Positions 32,049 to 39,539 of a DNA stretch of 64,000 nt are shown here, piece by piece. The position numbers and the translations under genes are program-made. The stretch is taken from positions 1-64,000 of IMG/VR virus record IMGVR_UViG_3300025324_000011; one strand, written 5' to 3'. Within the stretch, counting starts at the first letter, position 1, and the number at the start of each line of letters is the position of its first letter. The notes beneath the pieces were generated by a model that was not told the origin of the DNA, did no database searches, and was given only the letters and a program-made list of their open reading frames with translations. Source of the DNA: a virus.

Positions 32049-33250
32049 TCGCCTATGCGGTCGCCGGAATGGCCTTCGGTGACGAAGGCAAGGGAGTAGT
32101 AACGGATTATCTATCCCGTCGCTTCGCAGCAGACATAGTGATCCGTTTCAACGGCGGCTCGCAGGCTCGGCACAACGTCATAACGCCATCGGGCATTCAT
32201 CATACCTTTGCTCAGTTCGGCGCCGGAACGCTGGCCGGCGCCGCGACTTTTCTTTCTCGCTTTATGCTAGTGGAACCGTGCGCGCTCTTGCATGAAGCAG
32301 CGACGCTCGCGCGCAAGGGAATCGCGGCCCCGCTTTCTCGAATGACGATTGACCCGGAATGCGTCATCGTCACGCCGTTCCATCGTTACGCAAACCGTCT
32401 TCGCGAAACAGCGCGCGGAAGCATGCGCCACGGATCAGTTGGACAGGGGATAGGCGAGGCGCGCTCCGATGAAATTGATGGATTAGCGTTACGTATAAAG
32501 GATCTATCAGAGAATCCGCGAGCCATATTGTCTCGTATTCAAGAAAAGAAGCTAGCAGAACTTGAGGCGATTTCTGGGGCTGACGCGAATCTCTATGAAG
32601 CGATTCGCAAAGAGAACACAGAATCACTGATTTCTGTCTATAGTCTCATGCTCCAGGCCGTTACGATCTCTCCGGCGCGGAGGGCGCTGAGTTCCGCAAG
32701 ACAAGCTATTTTTGAAGGAGCGCAGGGTGTGCTCTTGGATGAGATTCACGGCTATGCTCCCTACAACTCATGGACCGATTGCACATTCGGTAACGCGGTA
32801 ACTATTGCGGATGAGATGGGCTGGTCTCTGAATAAAGTAGGAGTTTTTCGTTCTTACTTCACGCGCCATGGAGCTGGACCGTTCGCCACGGAAGATAGCT
32901 CCCTTCGCGCGCCAGAGCCCCACAATGGAGCACATCCATGGATGGGGGAATTTCGCTGCGGTCATTTCGACATGATGGCAGCGCAATATTCCGCGAGAAT
33001 TGCGCGTCCCGACGCATTAGCCGTCACGCACATGGATCGCCGCCCATCCAATAAAGTTGCGATTGAATACAATGGCGGATTACCGAGGTATAAGGATGAA
33101 CCGCATTTGATCCGGGCAATGAATCAATCGCTCGGCGTTGAAATCGAATATCAATTCTTCGGCCCTACCGCCTCATACGGCAGGGCATTGCGAGACGAGA
33201 GAAGGCGCCGCCTTGATTACGCTGGACAAGCGATCCATTCAAACGCTTGA
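32045..33250 (+). CDS. purA: Adenylosuccinate synthetase-like enzyme (PurA/PurZ superfamily)
   Basis: A 401-aa protein with GDEGKG (residues 12-17), FNGGSQARHNVI, THHTFAQFGAG-like block, IFEGAQGVLLDEIHG, TFGNA and TRHGAGPFATED, all typical of GTP-dependent adenylosuccinate synthetase. The catalytic Asp of GDEGKG is retained; in PurZ enzymes that make 2-aminoadenine precursor this position is usually changed, while PurZ0-type enzymes keep it. Phages carry members of this family for Z-DNA synthesis, yet no clear DatZ, MazZ or polymerase partner is visible here. It could instead be an AMP-salvage enzyme. Confidence 0.75.
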   Translation: MIAYAVAGMAFGDEGKGVVTDYLSRRFAADIVIRFNGGSQARHNVITPSGIHHTFAQFGAGTLAGAATFLSRFMLVEPCALLHEAATLARKGIAAPLSRMTIDPECVIVTPFHRYANRLRETARGSMRHGSVGQGIGEARSDEIDGLALRIKDLSENPRAILSRIQEKKLAELEAISGADANLYEAIRKENTESLISVYSLMLQAVTISPARRALSSARQAIFEGAQGVLLDEIHGYAPYNSWTDCTFGNAVTIADEMGWSLNKVGVFRSYFTRHGAGPFATEDSSLRAPEPHNGAHPWMGEFRCGHFDMMAAQYSARIARPDALAVTHMDRRPSNKVAIEYNGGLPRYKDEPHLIRAMNQSLGVEIEYQFFGPTASYGRALRDERRRRLDYAGQAIHSNA

Positions 33251-33370
33251 ATTCAATCCCGTGGATTTTGTCCAACTAATTGAACCGAGAAGCTCTAGAC
33301 ATAGCGCTTGGCGCGACGTAGGCCACTATATCTAGTGTTGGCGCTGTTGGCACGGTGTCTGCAAGAGATA
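33247..33370 (+). repeat. Dispersed element, copy 1 (decayed)
   Basis: Collinear with copies at 54176 and 60462. Shared blocks: TTG.ATTCAA, TGGATTTT.TCCA, AATTG, CTAGA at 48 nt, and the core GTGTTGGCGCTGTTGGCA ending 57 nt after CTAG. In the frame open in copy 3, this copy has two stop codons. A hairpin CACTA/TAGTG precedes the core. Confidence 0.7.
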
Positions 33371-33478
33371 TGGAGTGCGAGGCCACACCATGAACACGCT
33401 TCTCCAAGGCACAGAGAGCGCGCGAGAGCGGCGATCAGCTCGCAGTTGCGTTCGGCTGGAAGTATGCCTGAGCCCTGC

Positions 33479-33503
33479 GGGTAGGGGACCCGGTCCCCTG
33501 CCC
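33479..33503. other. Hairpin in the leader of a small-gene cluster
   Basis: AGGGGAC/GTCCCCT stem with a 3-nt loop, extended by GGG/CCC across one mismatch. No T-run follows, so a transcription terminator is not supported. It lies in a 300-base stretch without a gene, between the repeat element and the next ATG. Confidence 0.5.
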
Positions 33504-33550
33504 GGAGCACTCAAGCGCAAGAGCAGGACGCACGAAGAGGAGACCGGACA

Positions 33551-33760
33551 ATGACATATCAAATCACGCGGCACAGCGGGACAAGAAAATTCACCTGGGC
33601 GTGGTGCAACACACTGGAGGAAGCTGTCAGAATTGCAAATTCTGTCAGCATAAAAATTGTAGGAGAGCTGACCATCGTCGACTGCAACACGGGCAAAAGA
33701 TTCACGATTGCTCAAGCGATTGCTCAAGCGCAGGCCCGGAAAGAGCAGCTCGGAGCCTAG
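33551..33760 (+). CDS. Small hypothetical protein
   Basis: A 69-aa protein from an ATG with GAGGAGA upstream. A tandem 12-nt repeat in its 3' end encodes IAQAIAQAQA. No family recognised. Confidence 0.6.
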   Translation: MTYQITRHSGTRKFTWAWCNTLEEAVRIANSVSIKIVGELTIVDCNTGKRFTIAQAIAQAQARKEQLGA

Positions 33761-33762
33761 AA

Positions 33763-33780
33763 CGACAAACCACAAGGATA
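33763..33780 (+). repeat. Duplicated leader segment, copy 1
   Basis: GAACGACAAACCACAAGGA is repeated exactly at 34004-34022 and a shorter form (GAACGACAA) precedes the ATG at 34268. It contains the Shine-Dalgarno AAGGA. Confidence 0.6.
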
Positions 33781-33834
33781 CTCAACTACTTTGCCAGTAA
33801 TCCTACAGGGCACACCACCGCTCTAGGACCAGTA

Positions 33835-33954
33835 GTGCAAAGACTGTTGCTCAACACCGACGGACAAGTGTTACTCATGGGTACACTGTACGAGATCAAA
33901 ACCGAGCATATTGGGGCAGGTGTTTACAAGTTATCACTTAGACCTTGGAAATAA
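33835..33954 (+). CDS. 39-residue small protein
   Basis: Chosen from a GTG with AGGA six bases upstream; an internal ATG (MGTLYEIKTEHIGAGVYKLS) is an alternative. The peptide is beta-like. The repeated leader lies upstream but without a start codon at the right distance. Confidence 0.35.
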   Translation: MQRLLLNTDGQVLLMGTLYEIKTEHIGAGVYKLSLRPWK

Positions 33955-34003
33955 TAGGTCCAATGTCACTGCTGATCGTGGCGATAACCTACATCTCGGT
34001 CTG

Positions 34004-34022
34004 TCGAACGACAAACCACAAG
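34004..34022 (+). repeat. Duplicated leader segment, copy 2
   Basis: The same 19-nt block as at 33763, here directly followed by AGGAAGGTACC and an ATG, giving a strong initiation site. Confidence 0.6.
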
Positions 34023-34034
34023 GAGGAAGGTACC

Positions 34035-34232
34035 ATGAAAATCCATCCGTTGAAATCTGCAGACAAGGCATACAACTGTGGGATTATCGACGAGCGCGAG
34101 GGTGAAGGCTTCTATCTCTACAAAATCTCTGCCGCGCACGAAGCAGAGTACGAAGCAGGACGTGAAGAAGAGCGAGAGAGGCGGGAGTACGAACGTAGGG
34201 GCAGAGTTATAGGCAGAATGTACAGACACTAG
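34035..34232 (+). CDS. Small charged protein
   Basis: A 65-aa protein with AGGAGGAAGG before the ATG; the second half is an Arg/Glu-rich helix. No family recognised. Confidence 0.6.
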   Translation: MKIHPLKSADKAYNCGIIDEREGEGFYLYKISAAHEAEYEAGREEERERREYERRGRVIGRMYRH

Positions 34233-34267
34233 GTTGACAAAGCAAACTGAGAAAAGGAGAACGACAA

Positions 34268-34444
34268 ATGATTGTCCGCTCGAACCCAAGAAAGCACAAA
34301 GAAGGCTATGCAGTAGATCTATATAACGGCCAGTCGAAAGAGATCCGTCTAGCAACAGTGTACGGAGCCACAGTCGCAGAAGCTGTGAACCGTTCTAGGT
34401 GGATCATGAGATCGCTTGAGATACTTCTAGAGAGAGGATTTTGA
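34268..34444 (+). CDS. Small hypothetical protein
   Basis: A 58-aa protein with AAAAGGAGA before the ATG, starting MIVRSNPRKHKEGYAVDLYN. Compact beta-alpha pattern (KEIRLATVYGATVAEAVNRS). No family recognised. Confidence 0.6.
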   Translation: MIVRSNPRKHKEGYAVDLYNGQSKEIRLATVYGATVAEAVNRSRWIMRSLEILLERGF

Positions 34445-34508
34445 CAACGGTTAGTAAAGTAGCCCAGCAAGATATCACACTGAATCAGACGCAAAAAGGA
34501 GAAACGAA

Positions 34509-34754
34509 ATGTTGACCAGATACGATATCGTCGAAGAGGTCGAAGACAGCTCTCCACGCGAATGGAGAGTGCTAAGCAGAGACGAGACCGCACTACAGGC
34601 AGTGAAAACTCTAAGAGCTTTACGAAACATGAGTCCGTTAGCAAGGTTAGCTCGACGTGAGGCGTATGAGGCAGAGAAAGAGCAGGGCGTGTGCGATCGA
34701 TTTGGTTACAGGTACTTTACGTCACTCGATCTCAATCGAGGTCTACGGCAGTGA
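34509..34754 (+). CDS. Small hypothetical protein
   Basis: An 81-aa protein with AAAAGGAGA upstream. Basic helical centre (LRALRNMSPLARLARREAY). Its stop overlaps the next ATG. Confidence 0.6.
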   Translation: MLTRYDIVEEVEDSSPREWRVLSRDETALQAVKTLRALRNMSPLARLARREAYEAEKEQGVCDRFGYRYFTSLDLNRGLRQ

Positions 34755-35224
34755 TGGACACCAGTGACCGTCGCCGAATGATCCACTCCGGAGTCTGTCC
34801 TGCCTGTGGTGGCGACCTATCCGTCCGGGTACCTCGTAAGGTCAAGGTCTGTGCTCGGCATGGCGCCTGCGGCCGGCTATGGGGCCTCGACGGAGACGAG
34901 ATCATACAGGACGAGCATCCAATCGAAGCGCCCGCAGGATTCGAGGCAGCACGCTGGTACTGCGCCGCGCAGGAACAGGCCCTGCTCGCCGATCCGGCCG
35001 GTCGGGAAGCTCGGAACGAATCCCGGCGGCGGCCGGACGCGCCGGCCTGGACGGCCTGCCCGGTCTGCTCTTACCCTCACCCGGGAGACCGCTGTGATAA
35101 CCCCGGTTGCGTCGCCTCCGGCAACGTCCCGCCCGAGATCCAGGCCCGCCGGGAACGCGAAGCCGCGGAAGCGGCAGAGCGGGAGCGTTTTGCTCGCATT
35201 CGCTACGGGAAGGTGCTTTCATGA
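34754..35224 (+). CDS. Protein with two zinc-binding modules
   Basis: A 156-aa protein. CPACGGDL and VCARHGACG form an N-terminal zinc ribbon; ACPVCSYPHPGDRCDNPGC forms a second near residue 110. The C-terminal helix is highly charged. The ATG overlapping the previous TGA was chosen. DNA is more GC-rich here than in the preceding small genes. Confidence 0.6.
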   Translation: MDTSDRRRMIHSGVCPACGGDLSVRVPRKVKVCARHGACGRLWGLDGDEIIQDEHPIEAPAGFEAARWYCAAQEQALLADPAGREARNESRRRPDAPAWTACPVCSYPHPGDRCDNPGCVASGNVPPEIQARREREAAEAAERERFARIRYGKVLS

Positions 35225-35355
35225 GACATCCCGTCTACGGACACCTCCACACTATCGCTGCCCGGCGTCCAGAGCGATTGTCCAGAAGTTTGAGAAAATC
35301 AACAAACGGCCGGCGTGCGGGCCGACAAGGGAGGAACTCAAAATGGTCACTTTGA
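35221..35355 (+). CDS. 44-residue basic protein
   Basis: An ORF coupled by ATGA. The product is Arg-rich and starts MRHPVYGHLHTIAARRPERL. Overlaps the next gene by 13 bases. Confidence 0.4.
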   Translation: MRHPVYGHLHTIAARRPERLSRSLRKSTNGRRAGRQGRNSKWSL

Positions 35356-35570
35356 AAGCATTGAGACAGAGAGCAGAAGGACTAGCCCGCCACCGCGGGC
35401 ACTCCTTGGCATGGGAGACACCATGGCAGGATGGTGAGCGCCAGTGTCAGAACGCCATCTGCTGGCACGGCAAATGCTTTGCCGAGGTGCAAATCATCAC
35501 ACGACCTTTGCCGAACGAGGCCGATGTTGGCGGATCCGGCGTCGCTGGGCCTTGTCCCTGTCGAGAGTGA
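35343..35570 (+). CDS. Small cysteine-containing protein
   Basis: A 75-aa protein with GGGAGGAACTC before the ATG. The pattern ALRQRAEGLARHRGHSLAW followed by RQCQNAICWHGKCFAEV suggests a small conserved phage protein. Function unknown. Confidence 0.55.
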   Translation: MVTLKALRQRAEGLARHRGHSLAWETPWQDGERQCQNAICWHGKCFAEVQIITRPLPNEADVGGSGVAGPCPCRE

Positions 35571-35627
35571 GACGCAATACGGGCCAGGATGTTCCCCTAG
35601 CGGGGAGAGTACGGCGGGATTGGCGAC

Positions 35628-35656
35628 TTGACGGCATGCCCGTCATGCTGTAAGGT
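35628..35656 (+). promoter_or_regulatory. Sigma70-type promoter before the ParB-like gene
   Basis: TTGACG, 17-nt spacer, TAAGGT, followed by a 40-nt leader and AAGGAGGAGAACG. Confidence 0.65.
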
Positions 35657-35695
35657 AGCGGGAAATGGGATTCACCGCAAAAAAGGAGGAGAACG

Positions 35696-37063
35696 ATGGC
35701 GACCGAATACGATGGTGCCAAACGGGTAGATGCGCAGCGCTATCCTTGGGAGGAATTTTCGCGCGTCAAGATTGACGCTGCGCGCTCCTGTCGATGGACA
35801 GGGGCGCAGGAAGACCCGGCGGTTTGGCGAAAATTCCTCGAGAGTCTCGTTGTCTCGGGGCAGATCCAGCCATGCGTTATGGCGAAGGTCCCCCCGAACA
35901 AGGAAATCCATCTTCTTGTCGGATCTCGCCGCTTCCTGGGGATCAAGGAAATCAATGAAAATCTGCCTGAGTGGCAGGCTTGGATTGAGTCCAAGATCGA
36001 GGAAATTGCGAATCGCCTAGTCGCCGACACCACGCTCTCAGAGGCGCTCGCCGACGAATTGCATTCCTTGAAGCGTGTCTACGAGGACGCACGCAAGCGC
36101 ATAGAAGTCCCGATGTCGCTCATCTTCATGTCGCGGCAGGTTAGGTCTCGGGAGGAGGCTGACCGTATTGCCTTGGAGGAAAATGACAACAGGCTGGATA
36201 TGTCGCCGATGGACCGTGCGAACTTCGCCTACACGAAAAAGCAGAGAGGGGAAACCAATCGCGAGATCGCCGTGGCGATGAAGCTCAAATCGGCAACCGC
36301 TGTCAAGAATCTTCTAGAATATATCAGTCTCATACCCGAGGCTCAGGAACTGCTTCATCAAGGGCATCTCACTGAGGCCCTAGCGGGAAGAATGAGGCGA
36401 TTGCCAGCGGAGAGGCAACTAGAATTCTGTCTCGCCGCCAAGGAAGGCAAAAAGCCTTCGGAGCTTCTCAGACAAGCCAATTCTGAATCCCGCCTAGGTG
36501 GCGAACAGGTACTCCGTTCCGCCGCAGAGTTGCGTCAGAAACTCGCTGAAATCCGCAGTAAGGACGGAGACTTGATCGTAAAAACCATTGCGGCTTGGCT
36601 ACTGGAGTGGGTAAACGGGAATCCAGATGCCCCGGATCTGGAGACGATCTTCGCTGCCGACACTCTACCCGAGCCGCCGAAGCCTCCCGAGCCGAAACCG
36701 CCAAAGAGCCCAGGGGTTCCGAAGCCACCGAAGGTTCAAAAACCGAAGAAGGAAAAGAAAGCGAAAAAAGCTACTAGCGGTAAGCGGGGGCGCCCTCCCG
36801 GATCGAAGAACAAGAAACCGGCGCAGGCGGCATTACCGCTCCCCATGGATCCCGACGCCGACGCGCAGGAAGAATACGCTGACGATGTCCCGGCAATTGA
36901 GCGCGCGGAAGACATCGAGGTTCTGGAAGCCGAAGACGATACGCGCATGATCAGCGCCAGGGGGCTCCTCGACCCCGACGCAGGGTATGCCGATCCCTTC
37001 GAGGATCGGTCAATCATGGAAGCATTCGGGGATTCTGCCGTAGCCCGCGAGTGGCAGTGCTGA
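35696..37063 (+). CDS. ParB/Srx-like DNA-binding protein with AT-hook tail
   Basis: A 455-aa protein. Residues 45-95 (KFLESLVVSGQIQPCVMAKV, LVGSRRFLGIKEI) form a ParB-like nuclease/CTPase N-terminal fold; the central part (RLDMSPMDRANFAYTKKQRG, IAVAMKLKSATAVKNLLEYI) is the ParB HTH. A Pro/Lys-rich linker with an AT-hook (GKRGRPPGSKNKK) and an acidic C-terminus follow. No ParA is visible. Possible roles are DNA segregation, nuclease activity or transcription control. Confidence 0.72.
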   Translation: MATEYDGAKRVDAQRYPWEEFSRVKIDAARSCRWTGAQEDPAVWRKFLESLVVSGQIQPCVMAKVPPNKEIHLLVGSRRFLGIKEINENLPEWQAWIESKIEEIANRLVADTTLSEALADELHSLKRVYEDARKRIEVPMSLIFMSRQVRSREEADRIALEENDNRLDMSPMDRANFAYTKKQRGETNREIAVAMKLKSATAVKNLLEYISLIPEAQELLHQGHLTEALAGRMRRLPAERQLEFCLAAKEGKKPSELLRQANSESRLGGEQVLRSAAELRQKLAEIRSKDGDLIVKTIAAWLLEWVNGNPDAPDLETIFAADTLPEPPKPPEPKPPKSPGVPKPPKVQKPKKEKKAKKATSGKRGRPPGSKNKKPAQAALPLPMDPDADAQEEYADDVPAIERAEDIEVLEAEDDTRMISARGLLDPDAGYADPFEDRSIMEAFGDSAVAREWQC

Positions 37064-37093
37064 AAAGCGCGACCGCGGGTCAGGGGAAAGGGG

Positions 37094-37246
37094 GTGGTCA
37101 AGCAGCCGCCGTCAGCGACTTGGGCAAAGATCAGCGAGGCTGCAAAGGTGGAAAACGTGACGGGATCGCCGCATCGCAAAGAGATGAATGACGGCTGCGA
37201 CGATCAACTATGCTGGACATCCAGTGAGCGAAGAGGTGAGCATTGA
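37094..37246 (+). CDS. 50-residue small protein
   Basis: Starts at GTG with GGGGAAAGGGG upstream and ends in a TTGA overlap with the next gene. Acidic C-terminal part. No family recognised. Confidence 0.45.
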   Translation: MVKQPPSATWAKISEAAKVENVTGSPHRKEMNDGCDDQLCWTSSERRGEH

Positions 37247-37596
37247 CTATTCGCGAATTTATCTTGCATAAGGTGGTACGCATCTATAGTGCGGAGAAGG
37301 GTTGGTGGGGAGGCGTGCTACTGGCTGGAAATCAAGAGGAGCAAGCGGCGAAGCTCGCCGCAGCAGGAATCAAGCCTCTCGGGAGGTGCTCCGAATGTCA
37401 TACCACCTACGTGCGAGACGGAGGCGATGCATGCGATCGATGCAATCCGCCAGCTGGCCGCCATGTCATTGGCGGGAAAATCGTAGTTTGTGCTGACGGT
37501 TGCAAGGTTTGCGCCGCCGAATCCAGCACTAAGGGTAAGAGCGCACACGTTCTTCCGCTGCGGCGCGAAGGGAAAACGAAAAATGAGAGAGGTTGA
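37243..37596 (+). CDS. Zinc-binding hypothetical protein
   Basis: A 117-aa protein from a TTG with GAGGTGA upstream. CSECHTTYVRDGGDACDRC is a zinc ribbon and VCADGCKVCAAE gives a second Cys group. Confidence 0.55.
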   Translation: MTIREFILHKVVRIYSAEKGWWGGVLLAGNQEEQAAKLAAAGIKPLGRCSECHTTYVRDGGDACDRCNPPAGRHVIGGKIVVCADGCKVCAAESSTKGKSAHVLPLRREGKTKNERG

Positions 37597-38032
37597 AGCC
37601 ATCAGTTCTCGCCGCTCTGGCCGGGATTGCCAAGAGTCCCATCCAAGTCCCGCAAGCGGTCCATCGTGGTGGTGTTGCTCTGGCGACTATCCGGAGCATG
37701 ATGCGACGTGCCAGAACCGCAAGCCTGAGTCTCCAGCGAGGCGGATTGATCCAATGCGCCGCAAGAGATTAGCAACTGATTTGCCGAACGGCGTGCCGCC
37801 TTGGGCACCGCTGCGCAGGGTTATTCGGCTTTCAGGTGGCCGCACGCCAGAGGCGGAGGCGGAGGCGCGGGATATCCTTATAGCCTGGGGACGGTCTCGC
37901 AATCTCAAAATGGGATCGCTCGAATCATTCGTCTTCCCGACTAAGCACGGGGGGCGTCGGATGCGAATCAATGGCGGGCGCGTCTATCTTGGGCCGGTGA
38001 ATTGCACGGACTGGTACGCCGATTTCTCGTGA
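37583..38032 (+). CDS. Hypothetical protein
   Basis: A 149-aa protein with GAAGGGAAA upstream. The N-terminal half is Ser/Pro/Cys-rich; the C-terminal half (DILIAWGRSRN, RRMRINGGRVYLGPVN) looks folded. GTGA overlap with the next gene. Confidence 0.5.
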   Translation: MREVEAISSRRSGRDCQESHPSPASGPSWWCCSGDYPEHDATCQNRKPESPARRIDPMRRKRLATDLPNGVPPWAPLRRVIRLSGGRTPEAEAEARDILIAWGRSRNLKMGSLESFVFPTKHGGRRMRINGGRVYLGPVNCTDWYADFS

Positions 38033-38400
38033 TATATCTAGCGATTCCGATCAAACACAACAACCCCGAGATTGAAGGCGCGCGCATCGAATGTGCCAAC
38101 CGAATCGCTGCGTTGTTTCATGATCGTGGAATTCCAGTGTTCTCGCCAGCCTCACATGGTGGCGCCTTCGCGCGTCACGGATCAAATGGACGCGGGTGGG
38201 ATTATTGGAAAAAAATAGATCTTCCGATCCTTACTCTATGCTGCTCTAAAATGCTGATCGTCAAGATCCCGGGATGGCAAGAATCGAGAGGAATCCAGGT
38301 CGAGAGAGCTGCTGCTATGGAAGTTGGAATTCCGATCGTTGAGATCATGCCGCATTATAAATTTATGCCTGAATTGATACGACAGCAGCTTGCATCCTGA
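38029..38400 (+). CDS. DUF1937-family protein (nucleoside deoxyribosyltransferase-like)
   Basis: A 123-aa protein starting at GTG. The pattern YLAIPIKHNN, AALFHDRGIPVFSPASHGG, WKKIDLPILTLC and KIPGWQESRGIQVE with a final VGIPI matches DUF1937, a fold related to nucleoside 2-deoxyribosyltransferases. Nucleotide metabolism is a reasonable inference; substrate unknown. Confidence 0.65.
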   Translation: MIYLAIPIKHNNPEIEGARIECANRIAALFHDRGIPVFSPASHGGAFARHGSNGRGWDYWKKIDLPILTLCCSKMLIVKIPGWQESRGIQVERAAAMEVGIPIVEIMPHYKFMPELIRQQLAS

Positions 38401-38418
38401 CGGCTAATGTGATAGGTT
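38390..38418 (+). promoter_or_regulatory. Possible leaderless promoter for the clamp gene
   Basis: TTGCAT, 17-nt spacer, TAGGTT, then 7 nt and ATG. The boxes are weak, but the geometry matches four others in the window. The clamp gene has no good Shine-Dalgarno site. Confidence 0.4.
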
Positions 38419-38425
38419 GTCAAGC

Positions 38426-39532
38426 ATGCGGATAAGAGTCCACAGGCAATCGCTCCTCTCCTCCTTGCAAAAACTTTCCCATCTCACGAAGGGAAAAACG
38501 CTCCCGTTGTTGAAAGACGTTCTACTGTACGCAGAGGGCGGCGATCTAATCGTCGCCGCAACTGACCTGGAGTCAACGGCGCTTCATCGCCATGATGAGG
38601 CAGTAGAATCCCCGGGACAGCCGTTTGCAATCGACCGCGAACGACTCGCGCGTGCAGTCGATGCCATGGGTGGCGAGGAAGTCATCGCCGAGGTCGGAGA
38701 TGGTTTCCTTAACCTCGGAGAGGGAATGACGATCAGGTTCATTCCAGCCGACGCGCCCAACTTTCCGACGCTTCCGTCTTGGGAGCCCGGTAGTCCCATA
38801 GCACTTCCATTTTCTCCCGTGGTTGCCGCCCTATCGCGGGCCTACCTATTTGCCTCAAAAGAGGAATCTCGTTCCGAGATTGCCTCTATCCAATTGACGA
38901 CAGAGAAGAAAAAGGTTTCAGTCAGCAGCACGAACGGCAGGCGCCTATGGTATGAGTCGCTGCCGATTGACGATGCTGAATCGACAGAATTTCTGATTCC
39001 CTCCTTCGCCGCAAAGCTGATCGATTCTCTCCCGTCATCGAAGGAGCTACGCTTGGCGAGAAGCGATGCCAGCCCAGGGCACATTTATGTCTGGAGCGAC
39101 GATTCCGAAAGGCTCATGATCAGGGCGTGGGAAGGAACATTTCCAAACGTAGAAACAATACTGAAACAGCAACCGGAGGCATCCTCATCATTCATTGCAG
39201 AGTCGGGGAGTGATCTTGTCTCTGCGCTACGAAGAGCGGCGGTTGTATCGCAAAACGCAAACCTGATCTGCGACAAAGATGGCCTCATGGTCGCCGCGTT
39301 CGGTGATGACACGGGCTCCGTCAGCGTAGCCGTTAGCGGAGAGAGCGAGACTGAGTTTGATCTCTCTCTTCCGATCGCTCAGCTCATAGAGACCTGCTCA
39401 GCGCTAGACGCAGGGAACGGAAATATCATCCTCCAGCATGCTTCTCTCGTGGGCGGGGGCGGAGGACCGCTATTCTTGACTTGCTCGGCGCATCCCGAGC
39501 GGATCTCCCTGGTTATGCCGATGCGGCGATAG
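38426..39532 (+). CDS. dnaN: DNA sliding clamp (DnaN-like)
   Basis: A 368-aa protein with the three-repeat layout of bacterial beta clamps: LLSSLQKLSHLTKGKTLPLLKD near the start (as in V..V..I....TLPIL..V), VIAATDLES, then RFIPADAPNFPTLPSW and a third repeat ending HPERISLVMPMRR, matching the C-terminal MPMR. It encircles DNA and tethers a polymerase. No polymerase is present here, so it probably serves a host polymerase or other phage enzymes. Confidence 0.85.
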   Translation: MRIRVHRQSLLSSLQKLSHLTKGKTLPLLKDVLLYAEGGDLIVAATDLESTALHRHDEAVESPGQPFAIDRERLARAVDAMGGEEVIAEVGDGFLNLGEGMTIRFIPADAPNFPTLPSWEPGSPIALPFSPVVAALSRAYLFASKEESRSEIASIQLTTEKKKVSVSSTNGRRLWYESLPIDDAESTEFLIPSFAAKLIDSLPSSKELRLARSDASPGHIYVWSDDSERLMIRAWEGTFPNVETILKQQPEASSSFIAESGSDLVSALRRAAVVSQNANLICDKDGLMVAAFGDDTGSVSVAVSGESETEFDLSLPIAQLIETCSALDAGNGNIILQHASLVGGGGGPLFLTCSAHPERISLVMPMRR

Positions 39533-39539
39533 AGCGCGC

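Noticed and set aside
34441-34470. TTGACA after the 58-residue gene
   Set aside because: No acceptable -10 box at the right spacing.
34806-35342. Long plus-strand frame upstream of the gene at 35343
   Set aside because: Antiphase to the two-zinc-module protein; no start with a ribosome site until 35343.
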